The notes: generated from the sequence alone by a model not told the origin. A stretch of 64,000 bases of DNA from Rotaria sordida (GCA_905250125.1 CAJNOL010000845.1:35104-99103); one strand, 5' to 3'; positions 9,706 to 23,764 are shown, counted from the first letter of the stretch. Translations and numbers: made by a program.

Positions 9706-12700
9706 TAGATAATTATGATTTTGTTGATTTTTATCATCATCTAATGATGTAACATTGTTAAGCTATAGTTACAAATAAAATTTTCACATCGAACATAACA
9801 GTGGTCGGTCAAGGATTTTGAGAAAGAAGAATAATCATAGTCACAAAGGTTGTATCAGCATATTTTTCGATGTTTTCTCCTAAGAAAAAAATCGAAATAG
9901 ATTTCATAATGAATGGACGATCGTCTTCCCTCTAAATCTGCCATTGAAGATCTCTGTTTCGGTCAGAACACCCGTAGATATGACAATACTTTGTTTAACT
10001 GTGTAAGCACTACTTTATAAGTAAATTTTGATATCAGAAATATTGAATACAGGCTACGTATTGATTTCAATTAAAGCGTAGTACACTAACGTTTAATATT
10101 GCTAATCAAAGTAATCGATAGTGAGAATATGTTTCGTTCATTTCGGTAATTTTTTTTTTTGGAATTTTTCTGCTCGATGGATAATCAATTATACACAACA
10201 TATTGATTTCATCTAAATCTCATTCATCATCAATTTTCTATTAAAAAAAAATCAATGTCAATATATAATAGACATTATGCTTTAGGGTATTCTTAATTCT
10301 TGTAGAATAGCGTTCATTTTCTTTTTGTTTGTACATACATTGACCTTGAAAATGGCATCGTTATTTTTTTATTAATTATATATGACTTGTCCGTCATTTT
10401 TCTTTCACCTTTTTGTTCGTTCTGATTGATAGCTAGTATTTTTTTTTATTTTAAGATTCATCGGTATGTCATATGATAATATTTGTAATTGATTGCAGAT
10501 ATTGTTTATTGATTTATTAATAATAAAAGTACCGATCTCTTCTACATCCATATATATATATATATTTGTTTGTTAGAAACAAAACATGAATTACATATTG
10601 TATATATATATATATTCTTTATTGTTTTGGGCAAACTATTATTTTCTTATTTATGTCTAAATGTCATATTTAACTGAATACATTTCTATGTAACAATTAT
10701 TATCACCTGTCTTTTGTAATTATTTTGTAGAATTATAAGAGCATCTTAATAGACACATGTCAATATTATTAAACTCATCATATTTCTTTTTTATATATTT
10801 GTAAAGACAGTTTTCATTATAGTGATTGTCATGAATATCTAATCAATACAACATGTCATTTTATGTTCTATTTCTTCTCTATTCGACAAATGATGTTCAC
10901 ATTCTATCTGTATTGATAATATTTTGATCTTATAATACTATTCTTCAAAATAAACTCTCATTTATCATTTTATATATTCATGTTGTCTCTAATTCCACTA
11001 TTCACGTCCGTATTATTATCCACCAACGAACTGACAACAAGAAGAAAAAGCAATAACGGAGGAAAAAAAACGAAGAAGAAGAAGAAGAAGAAAGAAAAAC
11101 CACTGAATAAGAGATTCGATTAGAAACTCGGCATTTTTTTTCTTCTTCTTCTTCTTCTTCTCTTGTTGAGCAGCTGGCCATGTTTACCGCCATATTCTCC
11201 ATTTTCTAGTCGTCAAACATACGCACATGCTTTTGGTTTTATTCATGACATTTTCTAAATGAGTAAAAGGTAAATTTAGGAGAATAAAAAAAAAATATTT
11301 TTATAAATTATAATAGACTTGAAAGACATTAGAAGAATTTTTGATGTTAATCTTTTCAAAGGTCGAAATTATATAAAATACAAAATAAAAAAAAAAAACT
11401 TTATGTACTTTGTTTGACACCATAATTCAATTGACAAAATATTTAGAAAACCGTATTTTGGTTTTTTTCTTATCAACTGATAAGACATTATCATTGGTGT
11501 GGATTTACATAGAAATATAAAAAGTCAGATAGCATAAATCTATATACCAAATTATAGCCTATTATTTCATTATCTGTTTATATCATTATTATCATCTGTA
11601 AAATAATAATAATAATAAATAGAATCTTAACTCGTGTCATGACAATAATTTTATGTAAAGATAGATGAATATGGATATTTCCTCAGATATTTATATGATA
11701 AATTTTCTTTGGTATCTCATTTGTATTTCGACAGGCACATAGTATACGACATTTATTTTAGCTGCTGTTAATAAAGACTGCAAATAAAGAGACGTGTTTT
11801 GTCCTTCACGTACTTCTTCGATTATATATGTTGTGATAGATATCCTTGAAGATCACAAATTTATATAGAGAGACAAAATGATGAGATATATATCTATAGT
11901 ATATATTGATATTTATATTTATTCGATTGAAAAAATTCAGCCACCAGAAGGTCATTGACAAAAACAAACGACAATCTTGATAGAGACAGTATATTTATAG
12001 ATAATAATATAGAATAAATATATGTGTCATAACAAGAACGGAATAGTGGGACAGAAATAGAGCAAATGAGTCTAGGAAAACAAGGAATTAATACGGAAAA
12101 AAAACGAAACAACACAGTCGCGTTTCTCATTTTTCCCCGTTTACTATTATTAGTTGATACTATATGACACTCTCGTCTGCAAGGTGAACCATAATGCGCG
12201 TTTGATTAGATATATATTAGAGATAAATTATTCACACATGATTACAAACCATAGCGCCTATTACGGTTTCAATTTATCTGTTGTGATATGCTTGTGTGAT
12301 CAATCGATCACAACTAAATTTTACGTTTCGTTGGTTACAAAGAAGTAAAAAGTGAGTGAAATAGAATTGTATATTAAAACTTGTCGATATATCATATTAC
12401 ATTATTTCTAATGAATGATTCTATGTATCTCGTCGAAAACGAGGAAATTAATCGAAGATTAGGTTGATCAGTACAAACAAAACTGAGCTATGAAGAAAGA
12501 AAAAAAAAATACAACGAAAACGAACACTTGAGAGACACAGAGACAGCAAAAGAGAGAGAGAGAGAGAGAGGAGAAAGACAAGCACAAATGAAGGTCGTTA
12601 TATAAGAAAGAGAAACCGATGTATGTGCAGACGTATAAAATAATTTTGCATAAAAAAAACAACTTATTCATTGATTAATTTTATTTCCTTTTTTTTTTCT

Positions 12701-12824
12701 TGCCATTATTTTGTGATCATAGCTTTTTGAGTAACACAGATTTTTCTAGGTGAAATGTTCATTCAATGTTTAACATAGAACTTGTATTATATCAAACATT
12801 GACTATTCAATATATGTTTTAACT
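9706..12824. other. Intergenic region upstream of glypican; microsatellites only
   Basis: I see no gene. There is a GAA run (about 11074-11095) and an inverted TTC run (about 11143-11161) that could pair as a hairpin, (TA) runs near 10551-10565 and 10600-10615, and an (AG) run near 12551-12571. Open frames on both strands here are low-complexity shadows of these repeats. Any glypican promoter probably lies at the right end, but no clear motif is visible. Confidence 0.45.
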
Positions 12825-15800
12825 ATGTTTATTAAATATTCTATATGGAGAATTTCTATGGTATTACTTTTTTTAATAAACATTACTAATGCTATTGGTA
12901 ATTATCGAGAAAATCTTGCACTACGTCATCCATGCAATACAATCAATAGACGTCTCATACCATATATCACATGGACAGAAAAACTTGCTAATAGCCAATA
13001 TAAAGGTGAGCTATTTCATTTATTCTTAATGTCTTATTTTTATCGTATCAATATTTTCATTGATAATAAAAACTAACGAAATACATCGTATATATAACTG
13101 TGTGCACGATCCAAAAAAAAAATGTCTCCGTGTTATAATAGATTTTTTAATGTTGAAATCCCTAAAGAATATGTTACTCGTTAATCACCAATGGAAATAT
13201 TATTCAGATAAAGCATATCACATTTTAGTAAGGGAATAAAAGAAGCAGAAAAGAATATTTTTTTTTTTTTACAATTTTATGTATGAATGTAAGGATTCAA
13301 TTATTATGATTGATCTTGCTTGTAAAATCTAAATAGACTTTTTGAAGGATTCATACTAATCAACATTGTATGATTTCTTTTACAGAAAAAAAAACAATTT
13401 CAACGCTTTCTTTTTTCAAACATAGGAAAATGTATTGGATTGTAAAAAAAAAAAATCTTTGTATTATTTATAGTTCAAAAAGATGCTTGTGGTCAGATTG
13501 ATATCGGACCAGCATGTTGTACACATGAAATTATGAATTCTTATGCAACATCACTTGGTAATGAATTAAAAAATATACTCGATGCTGAATTGAATAACTT
13601 AACAAAATTACTTTCAGTATCAAAACAACAAATCGATTGTGAGTGAATATTATTATTGATAAGTACCATCATTGTCTTACTGTAGACCTTCAGGCGGACA
13701 CTAAGTGAAAAAATTGATAGTTTACTTTTTTAAATGATTTAAATAGTATAGCACATACTCTGGCCTATAGGTTATTGCATGTCATATAAAGATCTTTGTT
13801 TCTCTTGTTAGCATTAGTCGGAACACAAAGAAAAAAAAATTCTTTAAGAAATATCGCTATTAGAGAATTACGAGCCTATTTTTACTATGATTTGGAAATA
13901 TAAGGAAACAACATCCTTGAGAAAATTATATATATAATCTATAATTGCGTCTTTCATTCTATCGATTCGGAAAACAAACTTCCGCTTTTATCTATTGGGG
14001 ATTTGAAAAAGAAAAATCATTCTTCTTTAGCATCGAGTGCATTTACGGAAACATGTGCTAAGTGTAATGAGCTTACACAATTCACCACAAAATGCCCATA
14101 AAACTGATATAACGTTAGTGCAAACATTGCATATATAGAGTCTAGATCTTTCATAATGATTTTTCAGCAAAAACAAAGTTTTCTTTTTTCTGATTATATT
14201 GACACTTGAGAGATGATAATCAGGGCAGAACGAGTTATTTAAAGAGTTCTATAGAAATTCTTATAGCTAAAATGATTCGATCTATTTTTAGTAACATTCA
14301 ATCTAGGCTACAAAATGATATATAACAATTAATTATATTAACTACATAGACTTGAACTTCGTGAATCAGAGCTGAGTCAGTTATTTTTAAAATAATATGG
14401 TTGAATTCATGAAGTTTTAGTAATTAAAACTTTTTAAAAAGTATATTATCTATAATGTAATGTGCCTATTTTACAAAAAACACAATGTTTATATAAATTC
14501 TTTATTACTTTTCTAATATCACATTTGAAAATATCTTTCATGAAACTTCAAACTATCTGCCAGCTTATGCAGTGTCTGATACTCTTTCGAATATGATATT
14601 TGAAAAGAAAAATTATTTAATATGCTTTTAAAAAGTTTTATTCACTAAAATGTAGCTGGTATTGTTCTCTTTCCATTTATATAAATTCAGCTTGTTTTAG
14701 AACAATTCTTGAAAAGATCGTCCAAAAACATTCTGTTCAGTATTGTATATATATATATATATTTTATCATAGCTTGGTCAAAAGAATACATCATGGAATT
14801 GCATCATTTAACAGTATCATCACTTGAAACATTGTTCGGTACAAAGGAATATCGTTTAAATATTGATCATTCAGTATCAACTTTATTCAATACTCTTAGT
14901 AATAGTCATTCATCTGTCGATGATGTATCAAAATCAACTGTGAATTTATTTAATCATCTGATTATTTCATTATATCGACGATTTATAATAAATAATGATC
15001 AAATTGTATTGGATAATAATTTTCAAAAATGTCTTATAAATAAAGCATTTGATATAGACGCATTACCAAAACAACGTGAATTACTTTATATATTAACAAG
15101 TGCATCATCAATAATTCAAATATTTTATACCATGCTTGTTTATATTGATGCAGATATTCAACGATTAAAAACAACAGCAACAATGAATTCAAAACAATGT
15201 ATACAACGCTATGCAAGAGAAACATTATGCCCTATATGTGTTCATACATCATCTTCGTTTAATCAAAACAATAATAATGATATTAGGAAAGTTTTATGTA
15301 AAAATGATTGTCGATATATAATTAAAACATGTCTCAATCAAACAAATGATCCTTATATGGCATTTGCTTCAATTGCTAAAAATTATTCTGATATTATAAA
15401 AGAAATTGAACATGCTGTTATTGAACTTAAAGTGAGTACATATAATGAATACTGAAAGAAAAAGAAATATATAATTTTTTTATTCCTTTTTTTTATGTTA
15501 AGCTTGTTGAACATCTTGCGAAATTACACATTTACTTATATGACATGGTTGTTAATGCTTCTAATAGTCGACATATATATGTGGAACTTCAAAATGCTTG
15601 TTCAAATGAAAATACTAAATCTTTTAGTCCTATTCTTTCGTTACCACCAACTATAACTGAACGACGTGAACTTGTTTTCCAATGGAATAGATCATTACAT
15701 TTTGTGCTCAAACGAACTCAATCATCTATGGATAGTCTCAATACAAAATTTACAAAAAAGCTAATCACTGGTATTTGTTCGAATTCAAAGTATGCTATTA

Positions 15801-17455
15801 AGTCAGATCGATGCACACAAATCGATAAGCAAACTACAAAGTAAGTATATTGATCCGACATTGTTTTACATTTTATGTGAAATAATAATCATATAGCATT
15901 GCACAAGCAGAACAGTAAACAATATGAATATATTTGTGTATTTCTATACATCGTATGTAATCGATATCATACTATATTAATGTGTATAATAAGTAGAACT
16001 AAAGCAATGTTCTATTTAAAGTTTCTGCTTCGAAGAGGTTATGTCGAACTCTGAAGAAGCAAATAGATTTTTTGATAGCAGTGATCGTATAATTCTTGGC
16101 GTAATAATTACGAACTTGAACCCTGAGGGACTGCTGCTCATTTGGCTTCGTGCCTAATAAAACACTGAACTAAAGGATCGTGAACCAATATTGAAAGCAA
16201 GTCAATCTATCAACATACTTTTCAATTTATTGAGATATATAATTTAAATTGGCATGTTTCACGTTCAAATCATCATTTCATTTTTTTTTATGTATGATGA
16301 AAATAAGGCTGCTAATAAAACCGCAATGAACTCATAAATTTTATTTGATATATTCTGTAGATTCAGGTTAATAATTCTGACACCTGCCGGAAAGATGCCG
16401 TTTCCAGCTGAAAAACTCGCGAAGATGGTAAGAACTTTGAAGCAGAAATTCGGTAGTCAAATTTTTCCAGTTCTTGTGTGAATTAACCATCATCGAGTAG
16501 AGCTGACTCGCTGATTTTCCGTCTGTACTTCATTCATCCGAAGATTTCTCTAAATTTCATCAAATCCTAGTAGAACATTTATTTATTTTTAATCTAAATG
16601 TTAAAATTATTTTCTAATTCATCTATGACATAAACTTGTGAGCATTCAATACTTAAAAGTCTAAACATATTCTATAAAAGCCATACGTGCGATTTCTTCT
16701 CATACATTTATTCTGAAACATAATCCATGTTAATGTTTTTTCATACGCATCGATAAAAATCATACTTATACCGCTTGGATAGCCATAATAAGAATAACAT
16801 CGAGTTTACATAGTAAACCGTATTGAGGTTACCTTGATTGTATCAAAAATCTATGAATTACAAACTGATACAGAAATTATTCTTAGTCGTCTTATAAAAC
16901 ATAAGATTTATTTTTACACACAAATGGATAGAATTTTGACGCAATTTTGTTTCTATATATAGCCATTTCATTCAATGGCCACTTCCACCTGTCTCCGAGT
17001 TTACATTAAATACGCATGATGCAGAATTGACACGTAATCAACTTGATGAGTTAAAAAAAAAGCTAAAACCTATACAACAAATAATTAAATTTCTTCAACC
17101 AAAAAAAAAATATTCATTAATACAATACATACCTGATTTTGAATCATATAATGATGATGTTAATATTATTGATTATGATACAGAATTATTACCATTTATT
17201 GAAACTGATGATAATGATATTCATGGATCACTTAGTGAACAACTTTACAATGAAATTGATGGACAAACTACACGTATATACTTTATATTTGATTTCATTT
17301 TCAATGAAATATTTTTTATTTTATTTTGTTTTTATTCAGGTCGATCAATTGTTACTACTAGTAAATATGTTGAAAAGAAAAAGATTAACAATGGTAAATT
17401 AATAACATACAGTTTGCCATTATATCTAATAATTGTCATCATTCATCGAATTTGA
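12825..17455 (+). CDS. Glypican (GPI-anchored cell-surface core protein), six exons, 589 aa
   Basis: Glypicans are outer-leaflet GPI-anchored proteoglycans that tune Wnt, Hedgehog, BMP and FGF signals. Exons: 12825-13005, 13474-13638, 14773-15431, 15503-15840, 16963-17273, 17340-17455; coding length 1770 nt, all GT-AG, phases consistent. An N-terminal hydrophobic stretch (about 6-23) looks like a signal peptide. The mature chain contains exactly 14 cysteines, the number conserved in glypicans, including GPACC near residue 75 and the CPIC...CKNDC...C cluster in exon 3. A C-terminal hydrophobic tail (SLPLYLIIVIIHRI) fits a GPI signal. Length is normal for the family (about 550-590). Oddly, the protein has no Ser-Gly dipeptide, so the usual heparan sulfate attachment sites in the stalk are missing. 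The last intron (66 nt) has no in-frame stop. Introns 2 and 4 exceed 1.1 kb. The subfamily cannot be told from sequence alone. Confidence 0.87.
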
Positions 17456-19056
17456 CTTATTAGTCAACGAACAAGATGTAAAATGATAAACTTGTGAAAT
17501 TTTATTTTTCATTTTTGTATAGTGATATATTGACATTATCCATCCAATACTCCGTGTTTATTATTGTCTTATTTTTGTTTCTTGTTTTGAAAGTATCCGG
17601 TGTTCTGTCCTTTTTTGTATAGTAGTCTAGATATTTTTTAATATACATTATTTGTGACTTAGTTTTATCATGAAATCATAATAATTCTCAATTTTTATTC
17701 GTATAAAATTTATCTCATGATATCATTTATTCCAATAAAAATCTTTATAAATATTAATAATAATAGAAGATTAATAATTTTTATCCTTGAAAATTTCCAG
17801 TATTTTCCTATGATATTATTAAATTGTGAACATTTTTCTTATATCGATCTAAATTAAATGCATCAAAATTTTTCCGGCATTTACCGGATGTTCATATTAC
17901 TTATTCAGAATGCATTATAACTGTAACGTTTTTCCTGTTTTATAGCATAAGAAAAAAAAAAAAGTGATGAATTTTCGATATTTTAGATTACTACTTTGGG
18001 AACATCGGATGTATAATATGGTTTAAAATAAAATACATCATATTAATTGACAGGATGAAGATTTTGAGAGAAAGAAAAAAAAGAAAAGAAATACCGGAGA
18101 CGTGTTATGTAGTATTTATAGCTCATCAACATCAAGTTATATAAACATAGTTTTCATTGGATCTCAGCTAGGCTATATGCATGTCATTAAACAATAGAAG
18201 TTTTCATGAAAAATAAGATTAAGATAAATGGATATTTCATATGATCATACTTGATGATTTAAGAAATGTACTGATCAAATAAAAAATCATTTCTTTCATT
18301 TGTCATATGCCCAATGACACATAGAATATTTTGTTTTGTTTTTCTTTTTTGTAAGTTTTCTATAGAAAAAAAAAAAAACGATTTATTAGTATCGACACCA
18401 CTTTTGACAAGATTCAATTAACTACTGAAGATTAATAAATCTCTAATTAGTCAAACAGTCAGAAAAAAAAAACGTCTATTAGATTGGTTAACAACACAAC
18501 ACTTTATCATATAGAGTATATTTATTGTATCCCCTTAGGATACAATATTTCGGGTCGATACGACTGACATTGATTCTTGTAGTCGCGTATAATTATCTTT
18601 TGTTCAAAGCGTTTTCTCAAAGAATATATTGTAAAAAAGTATTTTCTATATATTATAAAATAAAGCTGATCATGTAGAAAAAAAAAAAAAAGTGACAATA
18701 ATGAGTTTTAACTCAAATTAATTGCTCTAGAGCTTAGAAGATAATATACAGTTAATTAATGTGGAAACGCAATATGCAAAAACATTATAATCGCAAGTTG
18801 TTATTTATTTATATTTATTCGGATGTAGGTCATGTCGACCTTTTATACCGGCTAATAGCTTGTCACAGCTGCGAACAAAAAAAGAATCATTATTTTTTTT
18901 TTAGACATAAACTCAACACATTAAGAATAAATACACAAAAGATTTGTTTTTTAAGAAAAGAATTGAATAGACATATATGTAAATGGAATATGATTCATTC
19001 GAGATTTTTTTATTTGTTGTTTTTGTGTTTTCGTCAATCTTTGAAATATTTGAACA
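17456..19056. other. Intergenic, no gene seen
   Basis: 3' flank of glypican; an AATAAA-like signal is near 17734. The rest is A+T-rich with several poly-A tracts. The 108-codon frame at 18759-19085 (+) is dominated by Lys/Phe/Tyr/Ile codons and overlaps a better frame on the other strand, so it is not called. Confidence 0.4.
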
Positions 19057-19383
19057 TTATGGTGATTTTATTCGTAATCGTTTAACAGTATCAACATGAT
19101 GTGATTTACGTTTTGTTGATGATGATTTCTTTAAAGTAATTATTGTTTGTTCATATGGTAAAAAATTTTCTCGATTATCATTTTGAATGTATGTAGGTAG
19201 ATATGTATTTGTTGTTGAAGATATTTTAATAAATGAATGAAGTAAATCACATAAATGTTTACGTGATTGTAAAAATGTCGAACGAATTAATGAAGTATGA
19301 TGTAGAGATTCATAATAACGTGGTGATTGTAATTTTTCTAGAGATATTTGCATAATACGTATACAATAATATAAATCATCCAT
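19057..19383 (-). CDS. Small basic protein, 108 aa, possibly IER-like
   Basis: A single uninterrupted frame from ATG at 19383 to the stop at 19057. It begins MDDLYYCIRIMQISLEKL, continues with LHHTSLIRSTFLQSRKHLC, and ends in a basic stretch (KKSSSTKRKS and KRLRIK) that could act as a nuclear signal. The pattern RI..ISL.K......LH..L..S..L.SR loosely resembles the N-terminal box of the IER2/IER5 (immediate early response) family of nuclear proteins. That link is from memory of the pattern and is weak. Codon composition is better balanced than in neighbouring chance frames. The 5' flank is T-rich; no intron is needed. Confidence 0.4.
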   Translation of the reverse strand: MDDLYYCIRIMQISLEKLQSPRYYESLHHTSLIRSTFLQSRKHLCDLLHSFIKISSTTNTYLPTYIQNDNRENFLPYEQTIITLKKSSSTKRKSHHVDTVKRLRIKSP

Positions 19384-21508
19384 TTGATTTTTTTTTCTGA
19401 TCTAAGAAAAAAAAGAAAGAAGAAAATATTTTCTTTATTCATGTCAAAATACTACGTATAATATTCTTTTCTTTTTATAGATATGAATATATAAAAAAAA
19501 AGAGTCGTGTACTTTGGCACACATAGAACACAGAAAAAAAAAGCATCGTCTATTGATAGTAATACTAGATATACGTCATTATTCTTCTTTTCATTCGGTC
19601 TTTCCGAAAAAGATTTTGTAATAGAAATAGGAAGCAAAAAGAAGTCTTTCCCCTTTTCTCTCTTCTCGTTTTTTTTTTTCTTTCTTTTCTACATCGATAA
19701 ATTCTGAATCGGGTTATATCAATAATTATAGAAGAAAAACAAATTTTTTTCGTTTGAAAAAAAAAACCAAACAAGAATTCAGTCAATATTAAATATACTT
19801 GACATGTTTTGAAAATTAATAATATATGAGAATAAAATATTTTCTTCATTGTGATTAAAATCAAAATGGAAGTTTTTCTTTCTGCACATGACAAACAACA
19901 AAAAAGAAAAGAACTAAATTGATTACATTCATCGCAATTATTTAGACGTTGTCTTGTTTAGTATGCCATAGTAAACAAAAAACTTACTTTCTCGCATTCT
20001 ATTTTGTTGTAAATAATATCTAAAATTAAATACATCTTCCGGCTATGTATCGTTGATATCCTGTTTTGAAGTTTGAATCATTGTCAACTATATTTAGATT
20101 AAATGATTATTTGAAAAACTCAATGTTTTCATTTGTCTTATGAAAATATTTGTAATAAACACAAATATAAATAAAATCTATCAAAATGAATACTTGCAAT
20201 GTTTTCTCTTCTTTATTATTATACTTGTGAATAAATATATGTTCTCTGTTCATCTCGATTTCTGATTCAAATGAATTATTAGACATTGACAATAATAATA
20301 AAAAGAGCGAGAAAAAGACAGAAGATAAATTTATATTATAGTTAGCATATGTATGCGTGCATGCAGCTCATTGATTATGCACCTACCGTCTTTGTCTACA
20401 CAATCAACTACTTTTCATCTCTTTTTCTACTTGCATTATGGTTTTTGTGTGCTTCCTGAAAAATTGTAACATGCAAACTCAAAAAAAAAAAAAAAAAAAG
20501 AAAAAGAAAAAAGAATAAGTCTTTTATTTCTCACCAACGATAAAACTGATATTCTAATGAGTTCACAAAAGACACAAATAGTTTGCTTTTCATTAATAAT
20601 GAATAATAAACCAAAAAAAGAAAAAGAAAAAGAAAAAAGTAACTATTTATTCATCTGTAAAACGTCAGAGTACTTTATCTGATAAAGCTCAATATCGATA
20701 ATGATGAAGCATGAGACAAATATGAAAAAAAAAATAGAATCAATGAATACTTCAATTTATTTGGTAAATGTCATCATTCAATATTGTCACTCCACGGGGA
20801 GAAAGAAAAAGAAGAAGAAAAAGACATCAAAACAATGTCTATGCTCATTGCATTTGGATTATTAAGAGTATGCGTATGTTCGTTGTTTGACAATATTAGT
20901 AAGTTTATACGACAGATTATATGAATCAATCAATATAGATGCATATCGAATATGTACATACGAATATATTAAACAATATTTTAAATGTTTTTATTTGATA
21001 GATTATCATGCTGTCAATTATAATTTTATATTAAATGTATGATAATGAAAAGATGATTTGTTTTTGAAAATATCTTTTATAAATTAGGAAATTTTCCTGA
21101 TTAATTGACAATATAAGTAACTTGTTGAATACATAAGTTTTACTAATAAAACGATTATTTTACATTAATATGAATATTTCACTAAGTACCTAAATATATA
21201 GAAAGTAATTGGAATATTTAATATAATAAAACAGCAATAGAACGAAAAATCAAATCTTTTTTTTATTTTTAATATGATCGGTTGCAATCAATATACTCAT
21301 AAATGCAAAAATATAGTGATCCAAGTAAATTAACAAAAATCTAATCATATATAAATTTGTTATGTTATTTGATTGTGTACAATATTGTTATGTTTGTCAA
21401 CATAGTTCTAATGATTAATTAATAAAAAGAAATATGATTGTTGTATATTTCATTTTCTTTTAGAAACTTAAAAGAAATTTTACTTCTTCCAGTACTGTAA
21501 GTTCTTAC

Positions 21509-21667
21509 TATTAAATATTTTATTAACATGAAATGTTCAACATTAAACATCGCACTTGGTGGTTGAAATTTATGGAGCATTTCAAACAAAATAGGAAATA
21601 CCCATTGTTCATTTAGCTTTGATTGCTTACAAGGTTGATTTTTCTGCATAAGTTTTTTTTGAAGCAC
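21509..21667 (-). other. Possible isolated exon
   Basis: The minus-strand frame contains SKLNEQWVFPILFEMLHKF and NVEHFMLIKYLI, which looks protein-like, followed directly by GTAAGAAC, a good splice donor (first base at 21508). Neither a partner exon nor a family could be identified. It may be a relic of a lost gene or chance. Confidence 0.2.
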
Positions 21668-22959
21668 TAGACATATGTAAAAATGTTCATTCTTTTAGCT
21701 GACTATTAATTAAAAAGTAATTAGCGAATATTTCTCTAACCATATGAGAATGATGAAATTTTCAGCAAGATCAGATTGCAAAAAAACCGGATATCTAGAA
21801 ATTCTAAACAAAATATTTATCTTTTTCATTCTCTAGAAATTCTGAAGAAGGATGTATACCATTTTGAACTTTTCATTCGATTATAAGAGCATTTTTTGTT
21901 TTAGAAAAATCTAAGTATGCTCAGAAAACACTTTGGATAGAGTTATTTTAACCTTAGAAATTGTCAATAGATTGTAGTATATAAAAATTAGTTCTAGGAT
22001 AGTTCTATTTTTGCAACGAATGATTTTACCCTAAAGTATACTTTTATTTGCGGATAGATAGCTTTGATAAAAATAACTTATTGTTCATTTTTCATAAACA
22101 TCTAATCTACAATGAAAATATTTCTATCAAATTAATTTTAATTACATATTTCTAGATTATTTGTAAACATTTCAAATCATATCTTCTATATTGAATATTC
22201 AAAATGACAAAAATTCAATTTGTTTTATATTAAAATAAATCTTATTGTAAAGTAAATGTTCATTCTCATTTTGTGTTATTCTACAGAATTATTCACTTCA
22301 TTATACTCAAGAAAAGACAGATATCTATATTAGCGGCTATCACAGAACGGAACATTCATGATTCTGTTAAAACTTTGAAGTCTTCTTTATCATGGTGAAA
22401 ACAAAAATTAGCTCTATAGAGTGGAAATATTCGAATCTTCTTATCGTAGAGCTACTTATGAACTACCGTGCATTATCTAAATAATAAATAGTAGTTCAAG
22501 AGATTTAGTCGCATCATTATGAATTAAGATAAACCTTAAAGTCTCACTAAATCTATAATTGATACCGTCACTGTTCGCTTTTTTTTAATGCAAACTGAAT
22601 GAAACGCGCATAGGATATCATTGTCAAGCTGGAAAAGATACTGTCTTATGATGCCTAGTGTGAGCATTGAGATGGTTTAAACCATTCAAGATTGTCTGAA
22701 AAAGTAAAATTCTTGATTCAAGTATAAAAATGAAATTTCTAGAAAAATCATATCTTGTCGAATCGCATTATCTTATTGAATATTTCAAATTCAATTGATT
22801 GAACGTATTTTTTCCAAGACTAAATCGAGTAGATCTCAAAATTTTGTGCTCATTATACAAAAGGCTACCATCAATTCCAGAAGCAAGAGTACAATTAAAA
22901 ACACATTTCAGATCAGAATATGAAATCTTTTAAAATCGCTTTTTGATGGTTTAATTTCA

Positions 22960-23105
22960 ACTTTATAGAACACGATCTAAAAGAAGTGTTAAAGTATAGA
23001 GAGTAGAAATTTGCATTCTCACACAGACCATAATAGACGTTATTAATTTTATTGCATTTCTGAAGAAATATACTATGATTAATAAGAGCAATTATATGAT
23101 GTTTC
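22960..23105. repeat. Dispersed repeat, copy 2
   Basis: Shares ACGATCTAAAA.GAAGT.TTAAAGTATA and GAGTAGAAAT with about 3680-3745 in the same orientation. The minus-strand frame at 22913-23107 is a chance frame inside this repeat. Confidence 0.4.
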
Positions 23106-23629
23106 ACATTTTAACTTGCAATAACAACTTTTTTTTCTGTAAAATTTCTCAGATTGTTATTATTAAATAACCAATTAACATTAAATGAATATTATGTTCT
23201 AAAATAAAATATTTATTATTTTAAATTATAAAATAAGTATTTATAATAATCTTTTCTAAAGAAGTCAAAAAAAAAAAAAGAATTATATTTTATATAATCT
23301 ATTTATAAAACTAAACAGATATATAATAAATAAAATCTCAATATTAACATTTTTGTTGCATTTTATATTTTTTATCAACTAGAGTCAGAATAAATATTAG
23401 ATTTATTACATTTGAAATTTACATTTGGATTTAACTTTTTTTTTAATAAATCAAAAATAGAAATAAAATCATATATATCATTAAAATATTAGAAATCATA
23501 ATAAAAGAATTAAGCATTGTTGGAAAAAAAAATCAAATTGGTAATATCCAAAATTGACGCAAAAACGATGCGTTTATAGTTTGTTCTTCGTTCTTCCTCT
23601 TCATGATTTTACAATCGCAAACATATGAA

Positions 23630-23637
23630 TGACGTCA
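23630..23637 (+). promoter_or_regulatory. CRE/ATF-type palindrome TGACGTCA
   Basis: Perfect TGACGTCA in the context ATATGAATGACGTCAGC, 128 nt before the ATG of the 23.8-kb micropeptide gene. The 6.8-kb paralogue has ATATGATGACGTCA at the matching place, so the match extends beyond the core. Confidence 0.5.
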
Positions 23638-23703
23638 GCAAATATAATAATAAACAATCCAATCTTACCTTAAATATTCCAACTAATCATGAAACTTTTT
23701 ACA

Positions 23704-23710
23704 TATAAAA
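23704..23710 (+). promoter_or_regulatory. TATA box of the 23.8-kb micropeptide gene
   Basis: TATAAAAGC at 23704, 61 nt before the ATG and about 70 nt after the CRE. The minus-strand copy at 6.8 kb has the same TATAAAAGC. Confidence 0.5.
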
Positions 23711-23764
23711 GCAGGGATTCAAAAAAGCCAAATCGTTTTTCATCATAAAATACCGAATAACGAC

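Larger units (their letters stand above)
19384..23629. other. Intergenic, A+T-rich, mostly empty
   Basis: Long A/T tracts (for example 20481-20505) and purine-rich strings (AAAAAGAAAAAGAAA near 20611-20638). Overlapping frames at 19507-19894 on both strands are products of these tracts. Two items listed separately lie here: a possible exon at 21509-21667 and a dispersed repeat near 22960-23100. Confidence 0.4.

Noticed and set aside
11002-11202. Minus-strand frame rich in Glu and Ser
   Set aside because: Translation of GAA/TTC microsatellites.
17139-17402. Met/Leu-rich frame inside glypican
   Set aside because: Shadow of glypican exons 5-6 in another phase.
18759-19085. 108-codon plus-strand frame
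   Set aside because: Made of Lys/Phe/Tyr/Ile codons typical of random A+T-rich DNA, overlaps the better minus-strand frame, no motif.
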